A stretch of DNA of 64,000 nucleotides from Diadema setosum (lineage: Eukaryota; Echinodermata; Echinoidea; Diadematoida; Diadematidae), in contig CM067064.1 of the NCBI GenBank assembly GCA_033980235.1, positions 29,017,781 through 29,081,780 of the forward strand, read 5' to 3'. Positions 23,348 through 36,400 of this stretch are shown here, in pieces. A model generated the notes under the pieces. It saw only the letters and a list, made by a program, of their open reading frames with translations. It did no database searches and was not told the origin of the DNA. How positions within the stretch are numbered: the first letter of the stretch is position 1; each line of letters begins with the position of its first letter. The position numbers and the translations under genes were made by a program.

Positions 23348-26180
23348 GACAGCAAAAGTCAACATCTGTTAACCTGTTATAATACATGACTTAGTCAAAT
23401 ACCATGAATACCGTCATCTGTTATGGGTTGACATTATAGTCAAGCAATCTGAGAAAACTTACCTTCAACTTGTCACACTCGATCGCTCGCGCAGAGCCAA
23501 ATTCACTGTGCGCGGGTTATTCATATCTCACTTTGGTACGCGTCACAATAATCGGTCATCTGCTTTTTCCAAAGAGATTTTCTCTTTGATTTTTTCACAT
23601 TGTATGGAATATGCAAATTCATCCTATCGATTGAGAGAAAAATATGATCGTTCAATCGTTTGGCATCGTTTGTCATTATTTTGTCACGAGAAAATGTTTT
23701 TCCCATGGGAGAACATTACAAAAATGTTCTGCCCAAGGGCGAACATAACAAATGTGCCTCCATCGCGTGACTGTGTTTAGCCAATCACTATTTGACTAAC
23801 CCATTTAACATTGGTCAATGTCATAAGGGTATTTTACGATATTAATTCATTGTTCATTATTTTTTTTTTCATGGGGCCCGTGAAAACTGAATTAAACCCG
23901 GTGTGGAGATATCGTTGCACCCATCTCAGTGGCTTTAACTCCAATGATTATGTCATTCTGATTAAACAAAAAGTAAAGTGTGATATGATTCTGATCGACA
24001 AGTTCCATCATCTTGTCCTGTTCTGCGATCCAATATTGTAACAGTCATTACGAACCACTCCACCTCCCCCCCCCCCAAAAAAAAAAAAAAAAATGGATTG
24101 AGGGAAGGGGTTCTCGTGTCCTTTAAAAGTTGTGTGTGTGGCAAAACCAGAATAGATGTTTGCGTAATATCTAATTCTGAATATACTCTAGACTTTACAT
24201 TGTTTCATCCATATGGGGCGATTTGTTTTTGCTTTAAAGAACGAAAGAAGAGAGAGAGAGAAAAATATGGGGCGATTTCTCGATGTAGACTTTTCACTAC
24301 GCCACACCCACATCTACACACAAAGGCAACCATTAGCTCACTTCTTCTCTTAGTCTATGCGATTATATTTGTAATGTATATCAGCAGAGTTCCCTTCTAC
24401 TATGAACCCTTTTGAGCTGAAACGAAACGCAAACATACCAGTCAGTTTAGCAAACACTCGAAACTCTCAACGTTCACGGTGTGCGGTATTTCCTCGGGGA
24501 AAAAAAATCTTTCCGCAATACTGCTCAACCAACGTACAAATTTTGGATATGACTATAATAGTCCCAGTTACATCAGACAAAAGTAATATTTTCTCTAGCG
24601 CCTGTTTATTTCAACAAAATTCAGTTCATCATTGCTGAACTGAATTTTGTCATAATACATTGGAGTTACATTGGTATAAAATGTATGGCACATTGCAGAG
24701 ACAGGACTTATGACATGCTGGGATTTAATCTCCATCCCCCTCCCCTTCCCTAAAAAAAATAAAATAGGGGGGGGGGGGAAGAAAGTTTTAAACAAGCTTG
24801 ATCCGAGCGTAAGAGAACTTGATTTAAACACGTAAAGCATAAAGACCTATATAGTGAAGAGCGCCGTTGAAGATCAGTCATAATCATGAGCCTAATTATT
24901 GGTGCTTACAACGAGTATGATTGAGGGAAGCAAAGAAAAAGAGGCCACAGGAAAGAGAAAATAATATGTCTAAAAACAACGTCTTAACCAATCTGATATT
25001 AATTAATTAAGTCTGGTGTTCATGTCTCATTCGCATTACTTTGGTTTGTTCCTTCATGTTCTCCATTAGTATGTTCATTACAGCACCGTGTCATATTCAA
25101 ATCAAATTGCAATCTAAAAGATGAGCCATGTTTTATTCCAGAGAGACATGCCGATCCAAAGGACTTACGAGGATTTCAACTTGCATGACTCAGCAGTTTT
25201 GATCCGTAATGTTTACACTGTCATACTCGATCATTGGCAATAACCGGTTGTCAAATCAGCAAACAAAATTTTAATGCGTGGAGTTCTTTCGTTAAGCTTT
25301 GCTGCCGGTAGCTGATATTTATTCCTGCGCATGTCACTGCGCATGCTTCAAAGTCTGTTGACCTTGAATGGTTGTATGCTGCTCGTTTGCTTTCCGTTGA
25401 TTAGAGATGGAATTACAATCCTCACTATTGGCTATTTCAAAGATTCATACAAAGACACATACGAACAGTCGACAATCTGTCTGTGCTGGAATTTACACTA
25501 GCAAGCCATCAAGAGATAACAAAGAGCACCGTGTATCTACAATTTGTCTACTGACATCTTTATATTATTAAATATATATTTCCTCTCTATCCCTACCCTT
25601 TTGATTTTCTTTTCTCTCTCGTTTTTTTCTATTTGTGTTCTTTGAAGCTTCCTTTCTTTTTCTCTTCTTTTTCCTTGATAGCGCTAAAACGTTTTCTGTA
25701 AAACTCTTTTCTGAACTTCTTTTTCGCCTTTTTCATCTTTTCGTGCTTGGTCGTATAGGTGCCTAAAATTTCATGATGTCAGAAACCTTTTCTGATTTTG
25801 TGGCTTCATATTAGTTCAATAGAAGTGTGATCTTGGGTGTCAACGATAAAGTGTTGTAGTATACAGAGCTTTTCGCATAACCCTCACCCCTTGTCGTTTT
25901 ATACACAAGTAAATCACAAGAATTAATAATAATGCCATGCAATCTGCACTCACCGTATTTGGCAGTACGACCCCCTCCCCCTAAAAAAAAGAACCCCCCC
26001 CCCAAAAAAAAAAAAAAAAAAAAAAAAAACAGAAAAAAGAGAATAATCCTTAGATATCAAGTTTATTGTGTGATAATAAACACATGGCTGTTTCTAGAAT
26101 TGGAAATTGTGCTGAAAATAGGAGAAAGAAAGCATAAAAGATCTGTCATTCATGAAAACATGATACCAGGACGTAACCGG
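23348..26180. other. Intergenic, no gene recognised
   Basis: It holds poly-C/poly-A and poly-A/G junctions (about 24066-24093, 24759-24782, 25972-26030), a perfect 13-bp hairpin with a 9-nt loop at 24615-24649, and a GAACATT...AATGTTC pair at 23712-23728. No exon-like segment was found. Confidence 0.55.
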
Positions 26181-26182
26181 GA

Positions 26183-26752
26183 AAAGGGAGGGATGCCAGG
26201 GTGTGGCCGAGAAAGGGAGGGATACCAGGGCGTGGCCAATACAGGGAGGAATACCAGGGCTTAGCTGACAAAGGGAGGGATACCAGGGCGTGGCCAATAG
26301 AGAGAGGGATGCCGGGGCGTAGCTGACAAAGGGAGGAATGCCAGGGCGTGGCCAATTAAAGGGTGGGATGCCAGGGCGTAGCTGACAGAGGAAGGGATAC
26401 CAGGGCGTGGCCAATAAAAGAAGGGATGCCAGGGCGTAGTTGACAAAGGGAGGGATACCAGGGCGTGGCCAATAAAGGGAGGGATGCCAGGGCGTAGCTG
26501 ACAAAGGGAGGGATACCAGGGCGTGGCCGATAAAGGGAGGGATGCCAGGGCGAAGCTGACGAAAGGAGGGATACCAGGGCGTGGCCAATAAAAGGAGGGA
26601 TGCCAGGGCGTAGCTGACAAAGGGAGGGATGCCAGGGCGTAGCTGACAAAGGGAGGGATACCAGGGCGTGGCCATTAAAGGGAGGGATGCCAGGGCGTAG
26701 CTGACAAAGGGAGGGATACCAGGGCGTTGGCCGACAAAGGGAGGGAGGCGAC
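26183..26752. repeat. 29-bp minisatellite arranged as 58-bp dimers
   Basis: About 20 copies of a 29-bp unit. Two versions alternate: one with TACCAGGGCGTGGCCAATAA, the other with TGCCAGGGCGTAGCTGACAA, each preceded by agggaggga. The alternation makes a 58-bp higher-order repeat, with some neighbours of the same type near 26600-26660 showing later slippage. All three minus-strand frames are stop-free because neither version has a stop in any frame, so the overlapping minus-strand open frames are artefacts. Confidence 0.95.
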
Positions 26753-27161
26753 TGATACAATATCAATACATTTGTGTGCTCTTTCTTTTTTAATGTTGGA
26801 TATTTTACGTTTTACAAATAAACCATAAACACAACAACAAATTGAATGTGTGAACTGTCGAATGCAACAAATACAAGAATACATGTGAAAAAGAAAGTAT
26901 GCAGAATCTATACAGGCATTACTTGTAGGGCACGATCACACGAGCCAGGTGAAAGGTGGAAGAAACGTGAGGGTCTCCATTTGGATTTCATGCCGTTGAG
27001 CTGTCTGTTCTCCCATTGAATGTGTGCAAATATCTTAAAACGCACGTTATTGTTCATTTCGTTGTATCGTCCACTCTAGGCCTTAGAATGTCATTTCCCC
27101 CCAGTGTATGCATTCATATTTTGTAAGATTTCTTGACCTTCTCGTCATTTCATCTTCCCCA

Positions 27162-27348
27162 GAAGTGGGCGCATTGTTTGCGTTGGCGGACGCGTAAGCA
27201 CTGACGACCGTGCTGCGAGAGATCAGAATGACTCAGCACTTCTCACGTCCAAGGGCAGCTATATTCAGCAAAGGACGAACCCAGCCGAACGTTCAGACAC
27301 TCATCTCGCAGACGCTTGATCCAACGGACACCATCTCATCACTCGAAG
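27162..27348 (+). other. Candidate 5' exon of gene 2
   Basis: A locally GC-rich segment preceded by a strong acceptor-like ttcatcttccccag and followed by donor GAAG|GTAAGA. It contains an ATG at 27228 that stays open to the donor (MTQHFSRPRAAIFSKGRTQP...). Gene 2 exon 1 has an acceptor at 30161, 13 nt before its ATG. If the two are joined, the upstream ATG reads out of frame past the gene 2 start and stops near 30226, which would make it an overlapping upstream ORF. It could instead belong to another gene, or start as a first exon. Confidence 0.35.
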
Positions 27349-29433
27349 GTAAGAGGAAAGACGAAATACATTTAAGTATGACAACGTTTGATCGTTGTCA
27401 TAAAAGGTTCACGAAGGAACACTACTGATGTTTTCTTGAATTCGTCTTTATAATGTGTACTATATTAAGCGGAATATGTCTACAGTGTTACAGCGTTGAG
27501 GATGAGTACTAATCGTCTTAATAGGGATTAGTGATATAGACTTGAACAGACAATACATGGCATCACATAGTTTCTTATACCCACAGTCGTTGTGTTGACA
27601 ACAACGAGCCGCGCATGCATTTCTACTCATTGAATACTTGTACTTCGCTAAAATCGAATAGACTACCTTTTCTACCAGAGCTTTAATGATCAACAAACAA
27701 GAGATATGTTTTGACAAACGCTTTTTAGTATGCCTGATATACCCTCGTACCGGGCCAACTTAGCGATTAATTTATCAAGTCGGGAACAGAAGTAATGTCC
27801 GTGAGCAAGCGCAAAATGATAAAAAGAGCATCATTGCTATCGCTGTGGCAGTCCAGTGGGGCTGTAAGCGTTGCATACCAACCGATCAGTGCGAGCCAGA
27901 GGTCTTCCATATCGCCATTGTTTGCCGAATTCGGGTCACCATAAGAATGTATGTCGTGCATGCCTATCATCTATTTTACCACTTTTTTTCGAACGTGTCT
28001 CATATTTGCAGTGACAAGCAGCAGTGTGCTTTGTTATGTCCTCCTCATAAAAGAATTCAGTCTTTGTGTGTGTGTGTGTTGTGATCCATGAGATCTGGTA
28101 GACGGTAGAAATCATCCAGGTATTGCCGCTGTTTTTAATAACGCCATGCAGGCCAAATTATGACTCGCTTGTAAAAGAGAACGTGACTCTCTTCGGCGAG
28201 CTCCTTGTGTTAATTTTTGCACAAATGACAGTGGAATAAGAGCGGTAAAGCTTTAAGATTTTTAATGTAGACGAATATCATGCTTTCTCGCACTTCCGTA
28301 CGTTTCCCCGGGGACAGAAGAGGGGTGTGACCTTTGCAATGATCACTGCTATGCAGTGGCTCATATTGGATTGTTGAATTGTAGCTCCATAGTTGTGCTA
28401 TATGTATAGGGACCTACATGTAAGATGCAAATGGCCTGCTACCTGCCAATTATTCCCTTTTATCGGAATACATTTACATGTGCTCCTATTTTGTCAGAAG
28501 TGAAGAAAGTCTGGTTTATAATTCTCTCAATTTTGACTCATTCTTGAGATAAGAAGATTATGCATAAACTTGACCGATTCTTGTTGAAAACTCGAAGCAT
28601 ATTATCATCATTACTTATACAGAGTAATAATCCCTGTGTATTTGTAATTACAATAACTACGAAAAATCTATTGAGGATAATACGTATTTGTTATCTGTTC
28701 ACATTAATCATCCTTCTCCGTTAAGTTACTTCAAAGTTAAGATGTATGAAAGGGCATAACTTTTCTGAGATCATGGCACGTCCAATACGAACAGCATGCC
28801 TTCATGTACATTTCTGGGGGGCAACATATTCAGTGATATTATGCAGGTACTGCTCAGCTTCTATCGATTTACGCCTGAAATACGATTATGTTGGCATAAC
28901 CTTTGTCCCCGGCCTTTGGGACCTGGATATGAGTTGTATGCGTTTGTTTGTACAGAACTGCATGCACACACTCCAGTGTTGAATGAACCATGTAGACTAC
29001 TGCATATCACGGCTGAAGCACTGTATGTTTACTTCATGTGTAGACATAATGCTTGCCGCAGATTAAATACCCTGGAATATGTGATTGTCTTAACCCAGGC
29101 GAGCAAAAGTAAATAATCCTATACGTGTATTACATTTTTTTTTTTTTTTTGCGAGAGTTTACTTTGCGTGATCACCCATTCTTTCATATTTGAGAAGCCC
29201 ATTAAGGCATGAAAGCGCTATCGTTGGTCTTACTATGTATCTCACGAGGTGGCAAAGACAATTCGTGAAACTTATAGGGATTGTACAGTAGGCCCTACTA
29301 TTCGAGGTGAGGATTCAGCTTGTAATGTTTCAAATTTGACTGTTATCGGATTCTTAAAACTAGAGTAATCATAAGGTATAGGTCCTAGACATGTAACATA
29401 ATTTCTAACTCCCCATCAGGAGAGGGTGGACAG
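27349..29433. other. Intergenic or gene 2 first intron, no feature recognised
   Basis: Mixed AT-rich sequence with a short GT run near 28064-28078 and a T-run near 29133. No repeat or exon is supported. Confidence 0.45.
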
Positions 29434-29911
29434 TTAAAGGAGACCTCCAGATGATTTTCAGATTTTTGCATTTGAACAACTATAAATCAGTTATATTGAG
29501 GACAGAGTTTCAGAATTTACGATAACTGGGATGAAGAATAAGAATATTTTCAAAATTTAGAACAAATTGCAATGAACAAGGATGATGACATGGCAGAGTC
29601 ACCATAAGTATGCATGAGTTGGGGCTCAAGGAAGCAGAACAAAAGAAGAATGCATGCATAGATTATACACAGGTAAACTCGCAAGCAAGCGGTATTGTAA
29701 TAGAATTACACTGCTGCATTTGTGAAATATATGAACCTCCTATGTCATCATCCTTGTTCAGTGTAATTTGTTCGAGGTTTTCAAAGTTTTCAAAGTATTG
29801 TTTCTCTGATCAAGAACCACAATAAATTCCACAAATCTATACATGGAGTTGTCAATTTATGTACTACATGATGTGTATAATCTATGAAAATCGTCTGGAA
29901 TGTCCCTTTAA
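29434..29911. mobile_element. MITE with TTAAAGG termini and long inverted arms
   Basis: The left end TTAAAGGAGACCTCCAGATG and the reverse complement of the right end, TTAAAGGGACATTCCAGACG, match closely. Inverted similarity continues inward for about 200 bp; for example AACAAGGATGATGACAT at about 29576 has its inverted copy near 29745. Total 478 bp, no open frame, so it is non-autonomous. The same TTAAAG...CTTTAA ends are seen at 35087-35714. Whether TTAA is the target-site duplication or part of the terminus is not resolved. Confidence 0.7.
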
Positions 29912-30174
29912 AAAATCCGGCAGGTATCAAACATTTCGTGCCAGAAATGATTCGATTCAGTAAGTGAGTAAACACATCATCTTCCAACGCATCTGTAGAA
30001 TTTCATTTACAAAACCATATTCAATCAGTGACGATTGCATATTCTCACACATGTGAACAGAGACCCAGAGATGAACATATTTCCAGGATATGTTCGCTCC
30101 TGCGTTTATTTCCACATGACAGTATCGATTAAACATTTCTTTCTTTTTTTAAATCATCCAGATACCTTAACACC

Positions 30175-30442
30175 ATGGCTTCTGGGAAGAAGGTCACACT
30201 CATCACTGGCTGCTCTACCGGCATAGGCCTTTACACGGCCGTCAGGCTGGCTAAGGATGGCAATTACAAGGTCTACGCCACCATGAGGAATCTCGCCAAG
30301 AAGGAAGCACTGGAGAAGGAGGCAGGCAGCGCCCTCAACGACAGCCTCTTCATCATGGCGCTGGACATCTGCAAGGAGACTCAGATCGTAGAGGTCGTGC
30401 AGAGAATCCTGCAAGAAAACGGAAACCGTCTCGACGTTCTGA
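30175..30442 (+). CDS. Gene 2 coding exon 1
   Basis: ATG in good context (caccATGG), 13 nt after an acceptor ending at 30161 (ttctttttttaaatcatccag), so an upstream non-coding exon is expected. It encodes the cofactor-binding half and ends CTG A before GTGCGT (phase 1), joining to TA AAC AAC to give I-N-N-A-A. Confidence 0.9.
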
Positions 30443-33400
30443 GTGCGTATATTTTTACGTCATCGATATTTATGCAGCAATTTTTGTTTTTATTTATTGC
30501 ACTCATTTATTATTTATCAGTCCACATAAAGTTGGCTTGAATTGAATTGAAAATTGAAATTAAAAAAGAAGAACTTAACTGAAGTGATTTGATGGGTAGT
30601 CTTAACAGAGTATTATGTCTCAATTACGTGAAAAAAAAGTTTCTGATCACATTTTACCTGATAAACGCCAGTAGGGAGCTTCTTGTTCCATACCCTTTTC
30701 CGTAAGCCGCTGATTTTTATAGGCTCCGCTTCTCAACGAGTGGATCGCGAAGCTCCAGCAAATGGTGCTGTTTGGCCGTAATATCTGCCAAAATGAAATA
30801 GAAAAAATTCATAGTCAATCTCAGTGGACCTCAAAATACACTTAAGGAGCCAAGCGGCGCGTTGGAAAGGTTTAGAAGCACGGTGCTAAAAGTTTTTTTT
30901 TTCTTTCTCTCATCTTTCTTCGTATAATGAAGTCTCATCCACTACTCGCTAAGTCTCTGACGTACTTCCTTATATAGTGCACAGTGATGCAGCATATGGA
31001 ATGGTATTTAGCATGTTAATGGAGATTATTATATGGTTTCATCCCACACAGTAAACAACGCGGCCTTCGGTCACTTCGGCCTGTTCGAAAACATGTCGAT
31101 GAGCGACATGAGGCAGATGATTGAGACTAATATGATTGGGACTTACCGCTTGACCCAGGAAGTGATTCCAATCATGAAGAAACGAGAGACGGGTCACATC
31201 GTCAACATAAGCAGTGCCGGTGGCATACACAGTAAGCAATCGGCATGCATGTCCATAATCCTCTCCTATAGCTAGGTCAGTTTACTTGATTTCATTTCAG
31301 ATGTAGGTCTGCGTCAAAGAGAACAATATCGTAGTTAAAGAATAGTGTGTACAGAGCTCAGATTAGTGCAAAACAATTCGGAGTGAATAACAGAACGCTA
31401 CTTTCAATTGTACAAGTTTAACTAGACTAGACATCTTATGCTACCACGGAGTCCCTGCAAACTTTCAATACTATCTTGAAATATTGGATAACATTTCCAC
31501 GCGGGTTCGTATTCCAAGAAGCCTACGGCATATCGAACGTGCATGGAGACACGTTGATAAAGGAACGTGCATGCAGATGCGTCAGAAGATCCCTTACAGA
31601 AAAAAAAATGCTGATCACTTATTGATGCGAGAATGGCTTCGCCGCATAGAAAATCGGCTTGCAGGTGGAAATCATTGATCAAGAAAAAGTGGAATACATA
31701 ATATCACCTCTCTAAAACCTGGAATATTGTCCTGAAAAAAAAAAAATCTTGTCGTATCATTTATTTAACACTTCTGATCAGTGCATGTCTTACATTGATT
31801 GAGATATACTAAATGGAACGAAAGAAAAAAGAAATACACAAAATTCAAGGCTTTGCCGATTTGAGTGAGAAAAGAGATTACTAGTCTTTTATAATGACGT
31901 GTTGCCATCTTTAGGATCAATGATAACGCAACTATCAGGATGCTTTTTACGATACTTAAACAAAGAATAAACACATTGTGTTGAACAGCAGAGGGCTCAA
32001 ATCATTATAATAATCATATTTGCTCAACTTTATGAATCTCTATCAGGGGAATATTACAAATTATAATAAAACATGGCGTCACTTTCTACAGGCGTTCCAT
32101 TTAGTACCGTCTACTGCGCAACGAAGTTCGCCATGGAGGGCCTAACGGAATCTCTCTACCCAGAGCTGCGGATGTTCAATGTGAAGTGAGTGACTGCCAA
32201 AATACCGTTAATAGCACCCCTTTAATATTGGCCCTCGTGAGACGTTGTCCTGACGTCACACCATAACGTTTGATATATATTGAACTTAGATTCCATTATT
32301 ATTTTCGGTCTTTCCAATACCTTCCCACACCTTCAGTTCGGCAAAAAGATTATTGTTATAGGCACATAGACCCGGAACTTAAACTATACGACTCACGATC
32401 TTACGACTGACAGACTTAGGATCTGAAATAAACAAGCGGTGTTTATTCTGAGGATACTGTGATTTATTTCGGATCCAAAGTCTGTCAGTCGTAAGGTTGT
32501 GAGTCGTATAGTGTGCGGCGGGCTTATGGTTTGAATACTAATGGCGCTGTATGCATAGCGTAAGGGTGGGATTTCACGGAGCACGCGAACGATTTGCGAA
32601 GGACGCGAATGGCAAAATCCAACATTCGGAAAAGTTTTTCTGCGAATGTGTTCCGACAATGAAGCCGAAAACTATTCTTGCGCAATTTGTGCGAAGTTCC
32701 CACGACGTATGTGCGATTGTCGTGTGTATCATTGCTCAAAGTACAGCATGTTACGTACACGAAGAACACGCGACGGAAATGCGAACAACGAAAAATTTTC
32801 AATAATCATGGGAGAAAATGTAGCAAGGAGAGGTGGAAGCAATAAAAAAAAAAATCAACTCAAATCAGCTTTCTTGAGTTGATTATTTTCTTTTTGCAGT
32901 TCCTCCAACACATAATCTCTATAGTTCAAATGAAATTTACATACTTAAGATTGATTTTAAGTGTATTCTGCGATTTTTTTTTTGTATATCAAATATTCTT
33001 TCTCTTTGCTACTCTTTAATTTCTTTTGTTACTATAGTTGTTAATAATTGTTTGATGTTTAGATGTATGCTACGATTTCTATTTGCAGAAAACGTACAGG
33101 GCATACATCCCCCAAACGTGCGCTAAACGTTCGCGAGAATGTCTCAAAAGGTACGCGAACAGTTTGCGATTACGTCGTAAAATGATCGGAAAAACTTCGC
33201 AGATTTCGCGTAACATACGCGAGACATTCGTCGAAGTTTCGGAGTCTGTTTGGGGTTTAACGAACATTTTGCGAACATCGCGCTTGTCTTGCGAAGGTCT
33301 TGCGCATATGACGAAGCTTTAAAGACACTTTCGAGAACAATTCACGAGCAAATCCCGACTAAGTGTGCGGAAAAGGTTCGCAAAAAATTTCAAACTTTTT

Positions 33401-36400
33401 TGAAATTCTCGCCGAAGTAAAAACGACATTCGCGAACAATTGACGACGCTTCCGAACCCTCACGTTTGTTTGGCGATCTTTTGCAGACTAAAATGCGAAT
33501 GCTGGATTTTGCCATTCGCGTCATTCGCAAATCGTTCGCGTGCTCCGTGAAATCCCACCCTAAGTTAGGTTCGTCACTTTTCAATTCAATTTAATTCAAT
33601 TCAAACTTTATTTCATTTTTCGAAAAGAACATAAACATTTCACTTTCATTGGTAACAGAGAATAAGTTTACATAATCAAAACAAAGTAAAATTGAAAAGA
33701 GAACATAATTGTGGAACCTTTGGGTAACAAATAATGTTGTAATGAAAATTGACTGAAGTGATATAGACGATATAACATTACACATAGGGTCTCATCCACG
33801 TCAAGCTCTGCTTATGATGACGGTCCCCTGTATTGATTTCTCCTTTGTTAATAGATACAGTATGCCTTAATATGTTATTTTGATTCATAATTATGCCACT
33901 TCAGACTGAATGTTGTTACGCAAATGATTTTTCTTTGTATTGATTTGTATGTATCTGTATCATTTTGTTTTCATTTGCAATTGTATTCGGAGAAAGAAAA
34001 TGCAGAAATAAACCAAACAAACAAACAAACAAACACAAAATATCGAAAAATGGAGGGACCCACTAAAAAGGCAATGCTTGTAGAATGTGGGCCCCTCAGG
34101 TACAGAATGTCAATAGAAAATGAACTGATGCAAAAAGGGGAAAAAAGATCGGGAATAAAGTCAGATTAAAAAAAAGGTCTGGAAGCCCAATAAGAAGACA
34201 TAGTAACGGACAGACACACATACACAGGCGAATGAACATTAAACGAGACTGAGACGACAAAACTTATGAAAGGGGACTTCAATACAAGACAGAACGAGAC
34301 AAGGTTGACATAATAGGAAGACAATACAGCAGTCAGAAAGGAAAAACAGATCCAGCGATCCTCGACAGAACTATGTCGAAAAAATATTGGGATGCGAGGA
34401 AGGGATACATAAATATGGAAAAATAGAGAGAAATAGATGCGGAAGTACTACAAGTAGAATTTAATCTACTCAGTAAGAGTCTCAGGACAACAGCTCAGGG
34501 ACGAGAAAATATGTGAGAGTATATTATTGGTAATCAAAATTCTTCGGAATAAATTAAAATGAGCCATCAGGCTGATTCATTTCTGTAGGAACATAACATT
34601 GCAATAGAAACAACTTTAATCTCCTTTTAAATGAAAATATAGAAGGTGAATTTCTTATGTCATTTATTCAGAAAATTCCAATACGTTGGGTCAGTATAAA
34701 TAAGTGTGTTCTTAGCAAGAATCGTTCGTAAGAGAGGTAAGTGAAATTCATTGGAACGTCGAGTGGGATAGTCATGGAATGATTGATTTTTGGACTGGGC
34801 CGATCACATCGATCTATGTAGATTGTGATAAAGATTGTGATAAAGCCTTACACTTGCACGGTAATCTGTCGACAACCTGAAATTGGCGTTAAGCTTTTGA
34901 TCTCAATACACACTAAATTAACCTCCGGCATTTTCAGTCGTCAACGCTACAGCCTTCATCAGCGGAATGACCCTTTATTCACCTTGATCACGTGACAGTC
35001 GATGAGAAGACCACAGACCTTCGACAGTCTATAGCTCCCCGTCGTTGTTGAGAGAAGGTTGGCAGGCCCTGATGAAAATTACTTCCTTAAAGAAGAAATC
35101 CAGTCCAAATATAAGTTAGTCTGGTAAAAAAAAGAGTAACATTTTACGAGTTCAATTAGAAATTTAACTAAATCGGATGAAATATAAGGAAGTTATGACA
35201 TTTTGAAGTTGTGATAATTTCTTCAAAACAGTTCTTGTACAGTGGATGTGAATATGCAAATGAGTGAGCCAGCCATGTCATACCCTCAAAATTTCCCTTT
35301 GATCGTGTACAAAAAAACAAAAACCAAAAACAAATATTCAGTGTTTCTGTCATTTACAGTCTGAAACATGACATTATCTCTGGTTGTATAACTTCAGAAT
35401 AGTGATCAGTTAGATATCTGAGGATTTGAGCCTCGGATAAAATTGCGTTTGAATGAAAAACTGGAAATTTCAACATTTTATACAAACTATATGGTTAGTT
35501 GTGATGGAAGACATGCTCACTTTGCCATTTGCATATTCATATTGACCAGTTGTTGACTGTTCAAGAACTGTTTCCCCAAAAATAGCGAAGCTTCAAAATT
35601 TTATAACTTCCGTATTTTTCATCCGATTTTGATCACATTTGTACCGTTGAACTCGAATTATTTTACTCTTTCTTATCAGCCAAACTTATATTTGGACTGG
35701 GTTTTCCCCTTTAACTCCCCTTCCATATCATCGAGGTTCTCCGTCCGGAATCTCCACCGTTCTCGCTTATCTAGGTCAACATGCTGCAGGGGGATTCGAA
35801 CCAAGGAGCTGGTGGTGATTGATTATCCGTGTCTTCATCCAATGAATCACAACAGCCTTCGTAGTGGTTGTGTAACGCTCTGCCTAATATCATGAATGTT
35901 GCAGAGCGCCAGACCAATATCATGATCTAGCACAGTTCTTTGTGGAGCACGTGATGTTGATTTGATTGTCTTTAATGCGCAAAAGCTGTTGATGGCACGT
36001 AACTATAGGAATTATAGGAGAATGATATTCAAGTTTGCCTAAAGATATACTGAATGTTCAACATATTGAAAAAGCATTAACAATATGCCTTAGAAATGCT
36101 GTTGACAGTGTGGGACTGTGTATGACCTATTAGAAAGTGAGGAATTACTGACGAAATATGTGTAAAATTGACACTTTCACATTATTATCATTTTTCCACA
36201 TTATTATCATTTTTCAGAGAGCATCCTGGAGAGATATAAGAATGATGATCAAATTAAAAAGTGCAATAAATGGCATTAATACAAGAATGCATAATCGTCT
36301 GGCAGAATGCTCTGGGCATCTATAGTATAATATTGAACCCACGAACTGCGTTTGTTTATTTTTCTTTTCATTCTTTTTCTGCGATCGTCGAGATTCCGTT

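Noticed and set aside
26094..26766. Proline-rich repeat protein on the minus strand
   Set aside because: All three frames are open across the minisatellite, which shows that the open frames come from repeat composition.
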